Origin: Streptomyces sp. NBC_01214
GTDB lineage: Bacteria; Actinomycetota; Actinomycetes; Streptomycetales; Streptomycetaceae
Length of the DNA: 64,000 bases
Assembly: GCF_026340975.1 (NCBI RefSeq)
Contig: NZ_JAPEOS010000002.1
Span: forward strand, 1,733,001 to 1,797,000
Direction of reading: 5' to 3'
A program made the translations under genes and the position numbers. This document shows positions 48,767-58,847 of this stretch, piece by piece. The first letter of the stretch is position 1, and each line of letters starts with the position of its first letter. The notes beneath the pieces are model-generated. The model was not told the origin of the DNA and did no database searches. It was given only the letters and a program-made list of their open reading frames with translations.

Positions 48767-49704
48767 CGGGCATCCCCCAGCTCGCCGCCGGGCCGATGGC
48801 CGCCCTGCTCACCCCGGCGGCGGCCGCCGACGCCGTGGCCGCCGCCCTGCTCGGCGGCCTCGACCCGGAGAGCTGCCCGCCGCGTTCCGCGATCGAGGTG
48901 CCCGGCGGCGGCGAGCTGCTGCTGATGCCGGCCGCGTCCGGCGCGTACGCCGGGGTGAAGATCGCCGGGGTCGCGCCCGGGAACCCGGCCCGCGGGCTGC
49001 CCCGGATCACGGGCTCCTACCTCCTCCTGGACGGGCCCACCCTGCGCCCGCTGGCCCTGCTCGACGGCGCGGCGCTGACCGCCCTGCGCACCCCGGCGGT
49101 CTCCGCCCTCGCGCTGCGCCACCTGGCGCCCGCCGGGCGGCCGCTGCGCTTGGTGCTCTTCGGCTCGGGGCCGCAGGCGTACGGACATCTGGAAGCGGCC
49201 CTGGCGGTGCGGGAATTGGCCGAGGTGGTGGTGGTCGCCCGCGACCCGGGGGGCGCGGAGCGGCTCGCCGCGTACGCCCGCACCCTGGGCCCGGCCGCCC
49301 GGACCGGCACCCCGAAGGCGGTGGCCGACGCCGATCTGGTGATCTGCTGCACCACGGCCCGGCAACCGCTCTTCGACGGGCGCCTCATCGGTCCGGAGGC
49401 CACCGTCGTCGCCGTCGGTTCGCACGAGCCGACGGCCCGGGAGACGGACACCGCCCTCGTGCGACGCGCGGCGGTGTACGTGGAGTCCCGGGCGGCGGTC
49501 CTGCGCGAGGCGGGGGACCTCCTGGTCCCGGAGGTCGAGGGGGCCATCGGGCCCGGTCACATCACCGGCACCCTCGCCGACCTGGTGGGCGGCCGGATGC
49601 CGGCGGGCGGGCCGCGGAGTTGTCCACAGCTCTTCAAGAGCGTGGGCATGGCCTGGGAAGATCTCGCTGTGGCGGTCGCGCTGTTCGAGGCCGCCGGAGT
49701 GTGA
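48763..49704 (+). CDS. Ornithine cyclodeaminase/mu-crystallin-family protein, probable pyrroline-2-carboxylate reductase
   Basis: A 313-residue protein with the family nucleotide-binding region RLVLFGSGPQAYGHLEAALAVREL and the VKIAGVAPGNPARGLPRITGSYLLLD substrate segment. Members in hydroxyproline operons reduce 1-pyrroline-2-carboxylate to proline, serving the trans-3-hydroxyproline branch. GTG start in GTGA overlap. It is the last gene of the deaminase-epimerase unit, and the regulator gene starts 70 bases later with its own element. Confidence 0.82.
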   Translation: MTGIPQLAAGPMAALLTPAAAADAVAAALLGGLDPESCPPRSAIEVPGGGELLLMPAASGAYAGVKIAGVAPGNPARGLPRITGSYLLLDGPTLRPLALLDGAALTALRTPAVSALALRHLAPAGRPLRLVLFGSGPQAYGHLEAALAVRELAEVVVVARDPGGAERLAAYARTLGPAARTGTPKAVADADLVICCTTARQPLFDGRLIGPEATVVAVGSHEPTARETDTALVRRAAVYVESRAAVLREAGDLLVPEVEGAIGPGHITGTLADLVGGRMPAGGPRSCPQLFKSVGMAWEDLAVAVALFEAAGV

Positions 49705-49712
49705 GCAGCGCA

Positions 49713-49721
49713 ACGTGACAT
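49713..49721. promoter_or_regulatory. Regulon element before the GntR gene
   Basis: ACGTGACAT followed by TGTACG lies 54 bases before the regulator start, fitting autoregulation. The 70-base gap has no other AT-rich block. Confidence 0.6.
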
Positions 49722-49774
49722 TGTACGCTGTTGCTCTCCTCGTCGGTGGTGTCGGGGGTCTCGGAGGAATAGCA

Positions 49775-50488
49775 ATGGGTGACCTGAAGCAGCACAGTCT
49801 CATCAAGGCCCAGGAGCGCCTCCGCGACCAGGTCGGCCACGCCCTGCGGGCCGCGCTGATAGCGGGCGAGCTGCGCCCCGGCAGCGTCTACTCCGCACCG
49901 GGCCTCGCGGCCGAACTCGGCGTCTCGGCCACCCCCGTCCGCGAGGCCATGCTCGACCTGGCCCGGGAAGGACTGGTCGAGCCGGTCCGCAACAAGGGCT
50001 TCCGGATCACCGAGGTCAGCGAGCGCGATCTGGACCAGTTCACCGAACTGCGCACGATGATCGAGGTGCCGACCATCGGCCGGATCACGAAGATCGCCAC
50101 GGCCGAGCAGCTGGAGGCGCTGCGTCCCGTCGCCGAGGAGATCGTCACCAGCGCGCGCGAGCACAACCTCATCGGCTACCTGGAGGCCGACCGCCGCTTC
50201 CACCTCTCCCTGCTGGCCCTCGCGGGCAACGACCGGCTGGTGGAGACGGTCGGCGACCTGCGCAAGCGGTCCCGGCTCTACGGCCTGACCGGTCTGGACG
50301 AGGCCGGCAAGCTGGTCTCCTCGGCGGAGGAGCACATCGAGCTGCTCGACCTGATGCTGAGCGGTGACGCCGAGGCGGCGCAGGAGTGCATGCTCCGCCA
50401 CCTCGGCCACGTCCGCTCCCTGTGGGCCCAGGGCCGTGACGAGCCGGTCGGCCGCGTCCCCGGAGGCCTCGGCTCCGGCCTCCAGTAG
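49775..50488 (+). CDS. GntR-family regulator with FCD domain, probable collagen/hydroxyproline regulator
   Basis: A 237-residue regulator. The winged helix spans about residues 15-75 (LRDQVGHALRAALIAGELRPGSVYSAPGLAAELGVSATPVREAMLDLAREGLVE). The all-helical FCD ligand-binding domain follows with its metal-type residues in LEADRRFHLSLLALAGNDRL and SAEEHIELLDLM. GGAGGAA precedes ATG 49775. Placed directly after the hydroxyproline genes and itself preceded by the shared element, it is the prime candidate for the protein that binds RYGTGACAT sites across 39-61 kb. The effector is probably a hydroxyproline-derived compound, not proven. Confidence 0.87.
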   Translation: MGDLKQHSLIKAQERLRDQVGHALRAALIAGELRPGSVYSAPGLAAELGVSATPVREAMLDLAREGLVEPVRNKGFRITEVSERDLDQFTELRTMIEVPTIGRITKIATAEQLEALRPVAEEIVTSAREHNLIGYLEADRRFHLSLLALAGNDRLVETVGDLRKRSRLYGLTGLDEAGKLVSSAEEHIELLDLMLSGDAEAAQECMLRHLGHVRSLWAQGRDEPVGRVPGGLGSGLQ

Positions 50489-50524
50489 CCTCCCGGCGGT
50501 CGGCGGCCGGCGGTCGGCACCGGA

Positions 50525-52564
50525 TCAGCAGGGCGGTCGGCCGCCGTCACGGGCCGACAGCGGCCGGTCCGCCGAGATGATCGCCGCCTCCGGGCGCGGT
50601 ACCGGGGTGCCGTCGGGCAGGAGCAGTACCGGCGGGTCCACCACGGTTCCCACGTCGGCCGCCGCGGCGCTCGTGTTCGCCGCCGTGACCCGCCCCCTGG
50701 GCTGCGGGGCCAACACCCCCGCCTCCCGTACGTACGCCACGAAGCTCTCGAAGTCCCGCTGGTGCCGGTAGGGCTCCTGGAACTCGGAGAGGGCCGGATA
50801 ACCGTCGCTCGCGAGGAGCGTGTACGAGGGGGCCGCGAGCCGGTAGCTGCGGCCCGGGTCCAGCGGGACGCCGTCGACGAAGACCTCCGCGGGATCCACC
50901 CGGTCCCCGGCCGGCCCCCGCGCGTCGAAGCTGTAGCGCACGTTCCGGGAGACGGCGAGGGGAGCGAAGCGCAGGTCGCCGCTCTCCGTCGTCGTCCACT
51001 GCTCCTCCAGCGCGTCGTGGATCCGCTGCCCGGTCACCCACGCGCTGACGATCGGATCGCCGAACCCGATGGCCCGCCAGGCGCTGCCGAAGGTGACGGC
51101 GCCGCCCGACGCCGCGTCGAGGACGAGGTCCCCGGCGATGACCGCCTGGCCGACGCGGGGCGCCGCGGCGATCACGGCGAGCTGGGCCGGGACGTTGGGG
51201 TGGACGTTGGCGTCGTTCTCGGGGTCGGTGGGCCTGCTGCCCGCCCACAGTGCCCAGTCGGCGGCCAGGTTGCCCATGGTGCTCTCGCCCGCCGTGTTCC
51301 GGGTGCGCAGGAACGAGCCGCTCTGCTGACCGATCCGGGTCCGGTCGCGTGCGGCGGCCTGTCCCGCCCAGTAGGTGACGACCTCTTGCAGCCCCGGATG
51401 AGGGGCGACGTCCCGGGTGTTGGGGTGGTTGGTGGACACGGTCAGTTCCCGGACCACCCGGCCGGTGAGCGGGTCGAGCCGCAGGTTGATCTCATTGATG
51501 ACCTGGCCGTAGCAGCCGGCCTCGACGAACGGGCGGGGGACGCCGTTCGGGTCGGGGACCATCATGTTGAACCGGCAGTGCCAGTGCCCGGTGACGATCG
51601 CGTCGATGTCCGGGGAGACCCGTAGTGCGAGGTCGAGGGCCGGCCCCGAGGGGTCGACGCCGCTGTTGAAGTCGGCTCCCGCCACCGCCCCGTCGTGGAG
51701 GCTGAGCACGATCGCGTTCACGCCCTGGCTCCTCAGCAGGGCCGCGTAGCGGTCGGCGGTGGCGACCGCGTCGAGGGTGGCGAGGCCCGGCTGGTAGGAG
51801 CCGGGGAAGCGCTCGCTGCCCACGGCGGTGAGGTGGATGAACCCGATGGGCAGCTCCCGGCCGTCGGCGGTGGGGACCCGCTCGATGTTGTAGGCGGGCA
51901 GGACCGTCGTCCCGTCCTGGCCCCGGACGAGGTTGGCGCTGTAGTAGCGGAAGTCGGCGCCGTGGAAGCGCAGGCCGGAGGAGTCGGTGAAGGAGGTGTC
52001 GCGGCCCTCGACCGGGAACGGGACGCCCTGCTCCATGTGGCGCTGGAGCATGGCGGGCGATTTGTCGAACTCGTGGTTGCCGGCCGTCGCGAAGTCGAGC
52101 CCCATGCGGTTCAGGGCCTCGATCGTCGGCTCGTCGGCGAAGGCCGCGGCGTCGAACTCCCATCCGGAGAAGGCGTCTCCGGGGGTGAAGAACAGGGAGT
52201 TGGGGTGCCCCTCGCGGAGCCGTTCGAGGTGCGCGGCCATGTACGCGACGCCGCCGACCGTGTAGCTGCGGCCGCCGTTGCCGACGATGACGGAGTTGCT
52301 GCCGGGTGCGCCCTGTAGATAGCCGTGCAGATCGGTGATGTCGAGGAGCTGGACGTCGACGTACTCGGCGGCGGTGGCCGCGTCCCGGGCGTCGGCGGTG
52401 GCCCGTGCGGGGACCCCGAGCGCGAAGGTCGCCGCCACGGCCCCCATCGCGGTGAGGAAGTCCCGCCGCCCCGGTTCCGGTCGCCCCGGTTCCCGCCGCC
52501 CCGGTTCCTGCCGTGAACTCCTGCTCCGCTGCGTGGCCTTGGCCTGCGTGATCACATCCGGCAT
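50525..52564 (-). CDS. Secreted 5'-nucleotidase/UDP-sugar hydrolase-type metallophosphatase
   Basis: A 679-residue Tat-exported enzyme. A basic lead (REPGRPEPGRR) is followed by the twin-arginine signal GRRDFLTAMGAVAATFALG. The metallophosphatase domain has DITDLHG, GDAFSGWE, GNHEFD and GHWHC metal-binding motifs. The C-terminal 5'-nucleotidase domain includes GNLAADWALW and the late LLASDGYPALSEF substrate segment. It releases phosphate from extracellular nucleotides. ATG 52564 is chosen for the signal position. It is divergent from the peptide transporter across the regulon promoter, so it may be co-controlled although its chemistry is unrelated to collagen. Confidence 0.88.
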   Translation of the reverse strand: MPDVITQAKATQRSRSSRQEPGRREPGRPEPGRRDFLTAMGAVAATFALGVPARATADARDAATAAEYVDVQLLDITDLHGYLQGAPGSNSVIVGNGGRSYTVGGVAYMAAHLERLREGHPNSLFFTPGDAFSGWEFDAAAFADEPTIEALNRMGLDFATAGNHEFDKSPAMLQRHMEQGVPFPVEGRDTSFTDSSGLRFHGADFRYYSANLVRGQDGTTVLPAYNIERVPTADGRELPIGFIHLTAVGSERFPGSYQPGLATLDAVATADRYAALLRSQGVNAIVLSLHDGAVAGADFNSGVDPSGPALDLALRVSPDIDAIVTGHWHCRFNMMVPDPNGVPRPFVEAGCYGQVINEINLRLDPLTGRVVRELTVSTNHPNTRDVAPHPGLQEVVTYWAGQAAARDRTRIGQQSGSFLRTRNTAGESTMGNLAADWALWAGSRPTDPENDANVHPNVPAQLAVIAAAPRVGQAVIAGDLVLDAASGGAVTFGSAWRAIGFGDPIVSAWVTGQRIHDALEEQWTTTESGDLRFAPLAVSRNVRYSFDARGPAGDRVDPAEVFVDGVPLDPGRSYRLAAPSYTLLASDGYPALSEFQEPYRHQRDFESFVAYVREAGVLAPQPRGRVTAANTSAAAADVGTVVDPPVLLLPDGTPVPRPEAAIISADRPLSARDGGRPPC

Positions 52565-52646
52565 GTTCCCGCCCGCCGGGCCGGCTGTCGTGCCGACGCG
52601 CCGACCGACGCTTTGGACACGGCTGGATAACGGCGGTACCAACCCC

Positions 52647-52675
52647 TTGTCAGTGCAATTTCACATTACTATGTT
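52647..52675 (+). promoter_or_regulatory. Peptide-transporter promoter identical to the collagenase promoter
   Basis: TTGTCA (52647-52652) and TATGTT (52670-52675) are 17 bp apart, with ATTTCACAT (52658-52666) in the spacer. The stretch 52646-52677 equals the 32 bases before the collagenase gene, and TCACATC follows both after a few variable bases. Confidence 0.8.
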
Positions 52676-52716
52676 ACCGGTCACATCCTAGAGCGCGGCC
52701 CTTCACTGGAGTGACC

Positions 52717-54459
52717 ATGACCAAGCGCACCCAACTCGCCCTCGCCACCGCCCTGGTGGCAGCTCTCGCACTCGGCGCCTCGGGCTGCTCCGACACCAAG
52801 AAGGGCTCGTCCGGCGCGGGCGGCGCCAACCCCGCCGCCGCCAACGACGGCAAGGTCCTCGGCGGGACCCCGGTCAAGGGCGGCACCCTCACCGTCCTGT
52901 CCAACCAGGACTTCGCGCACCTCGACCCCGCCCGCAACTGGACCATGCCGACCATGGACTTCGGCACCCGGCTGCTCTACCGCACGCTCGTCACCTTCAA
53001 GGCCGAGCCCGGCAAGGCCGGCAGCGAGCTGGTCCCCGACCTCGCCACCGACCTCGGCACCCCCTCCAACGGCGGCCGCACGTGGACCTTCACCCTCAAG
53101 GAGGGCGTCAAGTACGAGGACGGCACGCCGGTCAAGGCCCAGGACGTCAAGTACAACGTCGAGCGGTCCTTCAGCCCCGACCTCACCGGCGGCCCCGACT
53201 ACGCCGCCCAGTACCTGGCCGGGACCGAGGGCTACAAGGGCCCGCTCCAGGGGCAGCACCTGGACTCCGTCAAGACCCCCGACGACCGCACGATCGTCTT
53301 CGAACTGAAGCGCCCGGTCGCAGAGTTCTCCGCGACCGCGACCCTGCCGACCTTCGCCCCGGTGCCGCCGTCCCAGGAGAAGGGCACCCAGTACGACGCC
53401 CGACCCTTCTCCTCCGGCCCGTACAAGATCGAGTCGTACGACCGCGACAAGAAGCTGGTCCTGGTCCGCAACGAGCACTGGGACCCGGGGACCGACACCG
53501 TCCGCAAGGCCTACCCGGACCGCTTCGTGGTGGTCATGGGCCTCAAGGGAGGCCAGATCGACGACCGGATCATCGCCGGCGAGGGCGCCGACGCCTCCAC
53601 CGTCCAGTACGCCGACATGCGCCCCGAGAGCGCCCCCAAGGTGCTGCCCAAGCCGGAGATCAAGGCACGGCTGCTCGCCGAGTCCCAGGGCTGTACGGAA
53701 ATGCTGCACCTGAACAACTCCCGCGCCCCCTTCGACGACCCGAAGGTCCGCGAGGCCATGCAGTACGCCGTCGACAAGGAAGCCGTCATCACCGCGGGAG
53801 GCGGCCCGGCCCTCAACGAGATCGCCACCGCCTACCTGCCGCCCGCCCTCTCCGGCGGCAAGCAGGCCGACGTCCTGAAGATCGCCCCGGCCGGCGACCC
53901 GGCCAAGGCCAAGGAACTCCTCAAGGCCGCCGGCAAGGAGACCCTGAAGGTCTCCCTGTCCGTCTCCACCGGTGACAAGGGCAAGGCGGAGGCCATCCAG
54001 CAGGGCCTGTCCCGCGCCGGCATCGAGGTCGTCATCGACACCGTCGACCCGGGCGCCTACTACGACGTCATCGGCGACCTCTCCACCACCCCCGACATGA
54101 CCCTCACCGGCTGGTGCCCCGACTACCCGTCCGGCTCCACCTGGATCCCGTTCGTCTTCGACGGCCGGACCATCAAGGAGAAGGGCAACCAGGGCAACTA
54201 CAGCCAGTTCCGCGACGAGGCGACCACGAAGCGGATCGACGAGATCAACGCCATGGCCGACGCCAAGGAGGCCAACCAGGCCTGGATCGACCTCGACGCC
54301 GCCCTGATGGCCAAGTCCCCGAACGTCCCGCTCCTCCTGGAGCGCAAGCCGCTCCTCGTCGGCACCAACATCGCGGGCGCCTTCGGCCACCCGGTGTGGA
54401 CCGGCACCATCGACTACGGGACCGTCGGCCTCAAGGACCCCTCGAAGAGCCAGGGCTGA
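52717..54459 (+). CDS. Peptide ABC transporter substrate-binding lipoprotein
   Basis: A 580-residue SBP_bac_5 (DppA/OppA-type) protein. The lipoprotein signal TQLALATALVAALALGASGC gives an acylated Cys near residue 27. The family segments TWTFTLKEGVKYEDGTPVKAQDVKYNVER and SSGPYKIESYDRDKKLVLVRNEHWDPGTD are present. GGAG five bases before ATG 52717 fixes the start. It heads a five-gene transporter operon under the collagenase-type promoter, so collagen oligopeptides are the likely ligands. Confidence 0.92.
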   Translation: MTKRTQLALATALVAALALGASGCSDTKKGSSGAGGANPAAANDGKVLGGTPVKGGTLTVLSNQDFAHLDPARNWTMPTMDFGTRLLYRTLVTFKAEPGKAGSELVPDLATDLGTPSNGGRTWTFTLKEGVKYEDGTPVKAQDVKYNVERSFSPDLTGGPDYAAQYLAGTEGYKGPLQGQHLDSVKTPDDRTIVFELKRPVAEFSATATLPTFAPVPPSQEKGTQYDARPFSSGPYKIESYDRDKKLVLVRNEHWDPGTDTVRKAYPDRFVVVMGLKGGQIDDRIIAGEGADASTVQYADMRPESAPKVLPKPEIKARLLAESQGCTEMLHLNNSRAPFDDPKVREAMQYAVDKEAVITAGGGPALNEIATAYLPPALSGGKQADVLKIAPAGDPAKAKELLKAAGKETLKVSLSVSTGDKGKAEAIQQGLSRAGIEVVIDTVDPGAYYDVIGDLSTTPDMTLTGWCPDYPSGSTWIPFVFDGRTIKEKGNQGNYSQFRDEATTKRIDEINAMADAKEANQAWIDLDAALMAKSPNVPLLLERKPLLVGTNIAGAFGHPVWTGTIDYGTVGLKDPSKSQG

Positions 54460-54482
54460 GGGCCCGAAGGATCCCCGCAGCC

Positions 54483-55652
54483 ATGACCACCACAGCACCG
54501 GTCCCGGACGACCGGACACCCCTGGGCCCCGACGGCCCCCCGGCCCCAGGCGCCGCCCGCGCCCCCGGCAGCGCACCAGCCCCTGCCAGCGCACCAGCCC
54601 CCGGCACGGCCCCAGCCCCCGGCACGGCCCCGGCCAGCACCCCGCCCTCGGGCAGCACCCCGCCCTCGGGCAGCACCCCGCCCTCGGGCAGCACCCCGCC
54701 CTCCGGCAGTGCCCCGGTTCCCGATACCGCCACGGCCCGGCCCGCGGCAGCGCCCGGCAGCAGCCCCTGGCAGCTCGCCCGGCGGGAACTCCGCCGCCGC
54801 CCCGCCGTTCGCGTCAGCCTCTGCGTCGTCCTCCTCTTCGTCCTCATGGCCGTGACCGCCCCCTGGCTGGGCGCCCTCGGGGGCTGGTCCCCGCACGAGT
54901 TCGACAAGACCGCCGTCGACCCCTACCTCGGCGGCCAGCCACTCGGCACCCTCGGCGGGATCAGCCCCGAGCACTGGCTCGGAGTCGAACCCGTCACCGG
55001 CCGCGACCTGTTCGCCCGCGTGATCCACGGCGCGCAGGTCTCCCTCCTGATCGCCTTCGCCGCCACCGCCATCGTGGTCGTCGCCGGCACCGCCGCCGGG
55101 ATCGCCGCCGGCTACTTCGGCGGCCGCACCGACACGATCCTGTCCCGGCTCATGGACCTGACCATGTCCTTCCCCTCGCTGATCTTCATGATCGCGATGC
55201 TGTCCGTGGCCAAGGACGTCAACCGGATCGCCTTGATGACCACCGTCATCGGGGTCTTCGGCTGGCCCGGCGTCGCCCGCGTGGTGCGCGGCCAGACCCT
55301 CTCCCTCAAACACCGCGAGTACGTCGACGCCGCCCGCGTGGGCGGCTCCGGCCCCTGGCGGATCCTGACCCGCGACATCCTCCCGGGCGTCTCGGGCCCC
55401 GTCATCGCCTACACCACCCTGCTGATCCCCGGAATGATCAGCACCGAGGCCGCCCTCAGCTACCTCGGCGTCGGCGTCCGCCCGCCCACCCCCTCCTGGG
55501 GCCAGATGATCGCCGAGTCCGTGGCCTACTACGAGACCGACCCCATGTACTTCGTCATCCCCAGCGTCTTCCTCTTCCTCGCCGTGCTCGCCTTCACCCT
55601 GCTCGGCGACGCCCTGCGCGACATCCTCGACCCGAGGGGCGGCCGCAGTTGA
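54483..55652 (+). CDS. Peptide ABC transporter permease (DppC type) with Pro/Ser repeat N-terminus
   Basis: A 389-residue permease. The core begins near residue 98 (WQLARRELRRRPAVRVSLCVVLLFVLMAV) with the OppC N-terminal helix. Five further membrane segments and the EAA-type loop (YVDAARVGGSGPWRILTRDILPG) follow. Ahead of it are about 95 extra residues rich in Pro, Ala and Ser, with four exact STPPSG units encoded by an 18-bp minisatellite. Typical DppC proteins start near the helix. The DppC-type gene precedes the DppB-type gene, the reverse of the usual order. Confidence 0.88.
   Translation: MTTTAPVPDDRTPLGPDGPPAPGAARAPGSAPAPASAPAPGTAPAPGTAPASTPPSGSTPPSGSTPPSGSTPPSGSAPVPDTATARPAAAPGSSPWQLARRELRRRPAVRVSLCVVLLFVLMAVTAPWLGALGGWSPHEFDKTAVDPYLGGQPLGTLGGISPEHWLGVEPVTGRDLFARVIHGAQVSLLIAFAATAIVVVAGTAAGIAAGYFGGRTDTILSRLMDLTMSFPSLIFMIAMLSVAKDVNRIALMTTVIGVFGWPGVARVVRGQTLSLKHREYVDAARVGGSGPWRILTRDILPGVSGPVIAYTTLLIPGMISTEAALSYLGVGVRPPTPSWGQMIAESVAYYETDPMYFVIPSVFLFLAVLAFTLLGDALRDILDPRGGRS
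54636..54707. repeat. 18-bp minisatellite in the permease gene
   Basis: Four tandem copies of AGCACCCCGCCCTCGGGC (54636, 54654, 54672, 54690), the last with one base change, encode STPPSG repeats. The unit length preserves the reading frame. Confidence 0.85.
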
Positions 55653-56635
55653 TCCTCTACCTCGGCCGCCGGCTGCTCGCCCTCGCCGGCGTGCTCCTCG
55701 CCATCGCTGCCGTCACCTTCCTCATCTTCTACGTCCTGCCCGCCGACCCGGCCGCGGCCGCCTGCGGCAAGACCTGCAGCGCCGAACGCCTGGCCGACGT
55801 ACGCGCGTACCTGGGCCTCGACCAGCCCCTGTGGCGGCAGTTCGCCGACTTCCTCACCGGCATCTTCACCGGTCGGACCCTGGGCACCGGCCAGTACGCC
55901 GTCGCCTGCGACTTCCCCTGCCTCGGCTACAGCTACGAGAACTCGCTGCCCGTCTGGGACCTGCTGATGGACCGGCTCCCGGTCTCCGCCTCCCTCGCCG
56001 TCGGCGCCGCCGCGCTGTGGCTGCTCCTCGGCCTCGGCGCCGGGGTCACCGCCGCCCTGCGCAAGGACACCGCCACCGACAAGGCCCTGATGGTCGGTGC
56101 CGTCGCCGCCGCCTCGCTCCCCGTCTACTTCACCTCCGTGATGCTCATCTACGGGGTCATCCGCGTCGCCGGCCTCCTGCCCTACCCGACCTACCAGGCC
56201 TTCACCGACGACCCGCTCGCCTGGGCCTCGAACCTGCTGCTGCCCTGGATCGCGCTCGCCCTGCTCTACGCCGCCATGTACGCCCGCCAGAGCCGGGGCT
56301 CGATGATCGAGGCGATGGCCGAGCCGTACATCCGCACCGCCCGCGCCAAGGGCATGCCCGAGCGCACGGTCGTCGTCAAACACGGGCTGCGCTCCGGCAT
56401 GACCCCGATCCTCACCATCTTCGGCATGGACCTCGGCGGACTCCTCGCCGGAGCCGTCATCACCGAGTCCATCTTCGGACTCCCCGGCATCGGGCGGCTG
56501 TTCTACGGAGCCCTGGTCAACTCCGACCAGCCCGTGGTCCTCGGCGTCACCCTGCTCGCCGCCTTCTTCATCGTCGTCGCCAACCTCGTCGTCGACCTCC
56601 TGTACGCCGTCATCGACCCGAGAGTGAGGTACTGA
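55649..56635 (+). CDS. Peptide ABC transporter permease (DppB type)
   Basis: A 328-residue inner-membrane permease with an N-terminal helix (ILYLGRRLLALAGVLLAIAAVTFLIFYVLP), a long extracytoplasmic region containing three Cys, and the coupling loop YIRTARAKGMPERTVVVKHGLR. It starts at TTG 55649, overlapping the previous stop as TTGA; no ATG or GTG fits the family N-terminus. It ends in a TGATG overlap with the first ATPase. Confidence 0.9.
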   Translation: MILYLGRRLLALAGVLLAIAAVTFLIFYVLPADPAAAACGKTCSAERLADVRAYLGLDQPLWRQFADFLTGIFTGRTLGTGQYAVACDFPCLGYSYENSLPVWDLLMDRLPVSASLAVGAAALWLLLGLGAGVTAALRKDTATDKALMVGAVAAASLPVYFTSVMLIYGVIRVAGLLPYPTYQAFTDDPLAWASNLLLPWIALALLYAAMYARQSRGSMIEAMAEPYIRTARAKGMPERTVVVKHGLRSGMTPILTIFGMDLGGLLAGAVITESIFGLPGIGRLFYGALVNSDQPVVLGVTLLAAFFIVVANLVVDLLYAVIDPRVRY

Positions 56636-57692
56636 TGGCCGAGGCCGCTCCGCTCCTCGACGTACGCGACCTGAGCGTCACCTTCACCACCGGGCGCGGG
56701 ACCGTGCGGGCCGTCGACTCGATCGGCTTCACCGTCGAGGCCGGACGCACCCTCGGCATCGTCGGCGAGTCCGGCTCCGGCAAGTCCGTCACCTCGCTCG
56801 CCGTCATGGGCCTGCACCGCGGCCCGGTCGAGGTCGGCGGATCCGTCGCCCTCGCCGGACGCGAGCTGACCGGGCTCCCGGAACGGGAACTGTCCACGGT
56901 CCGCGGTCGCCGGATAGCCATGATCTTCCAGGACCCGCTCTCCAGCCTGCACCCCTACTACACGGTCGGCGAGCAGATCGCCGAGCACTACCGCGTGCAC
57001 TTCAAGGCCCGCCGGGCCGCCGCCCGCAGGCGCGCCGTCGACATGCTCGGCGAGGTCGGGATCCCGGAACCGGCCCGCCGTGCCGGGGAGTACCCGCACC
57101 AGTTCTCCGGCGGCATGCGCCAACGCGCCATGATCGCCATGGCCCTGGCCTGCGAACCCGACCTGCTGATCGCCGACGAGCCGACCACCGCCCTGGACGT
57201 CACCGTGCAGGCGCAGATCCTGGAACTGATCGCCCGGCTCCAGCAGGACCGCGGACTCGGCGTCGTGATGATCACCCACGACCTGGGCGTCGTCGCCCGC
57301 GTCGCCCACGAGGTGCTCGTCATGTATGGCGGCCGGGCCGCCGAACAGGCCCCCGTGGACGAGCTGTTCGCCGACCCCGCCCACCCCTACACCCGGGGCC
57401 TGCTCGACTCGCTGCCCCGCCTCGACACCGCCGACGACGTCCCCCTGCCCTTCATCCCCGGCTCCCCGCCCTCCCTGCTCGCGCCCGCCCCCGGCTGCGC
57501 CTTCGCCCCGCGCTGCCCCGTGGCCGCCGCCGGTCCGGACGACCGGAGGGCGCGCTGCTCGGGCGAGCGGCCCGAACCCGCCCCGTACGGTGCGTCGGGG
57601 CGGCTGGCCGCGTGCCATTTCGCGGGATCCGCCGCGACCCCACCGGGCGGCTCCGCGCCCGTGTCCCCTTCGACCGCCCCGGGGGTGTCCCG

Positions 57693-57696
<4 letters not shown>
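56635..57696 (+). CDS. Peptide ABC transporter ATP-binding protein (DppD type)
   Basis: A 353-residue ATPase with Walker A GESGSGKS (about 42), Q-loop IFQDPLSSLHPYYTVG, signature QFSGGMRQRAMIA, Walker B LLIADEPTTALD and switch His in MITHDLG. The C-terminal oligopeptide-transporter extension has a cysteine cluster (GCAFAPRC, then C). Half of a heterodimeric motor with the next gene, and translationally coupled to both neighbours. Confidence 0.92.
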
Positions 57697-58736
<1,040 letters not shown>

Positions 58737-58753
58737 CGGGGACCCACGGGAAG

Positions 58754-58795
58754 CGGCGGTGCCCCGGAGACAAAGGCGTCCCCGGGGCACCGCCG
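58754..58795. terminator. Terminator between the transporter operon and the S9 peptidase gene
   Basis: CGGCGGTGCCCCGG (58754-58767) pairs perfectly with CCGGGGCACCGCCG (58782-58795) over 14 bp. Confidence 0.8.
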
Positions 58796-58847
58796 TACGG
58801 TGCGGACCCCGCCGGCGGCGGGGCCGGCGGGGCGCAGGGGGCCGGGC

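Noticed and set aside
54636..54707. CRISPR-like repeat array
   Set aside because: The 18-bp units are contiguous without spacers, in frame inside a coding sequence, and encode a peptide repeat.
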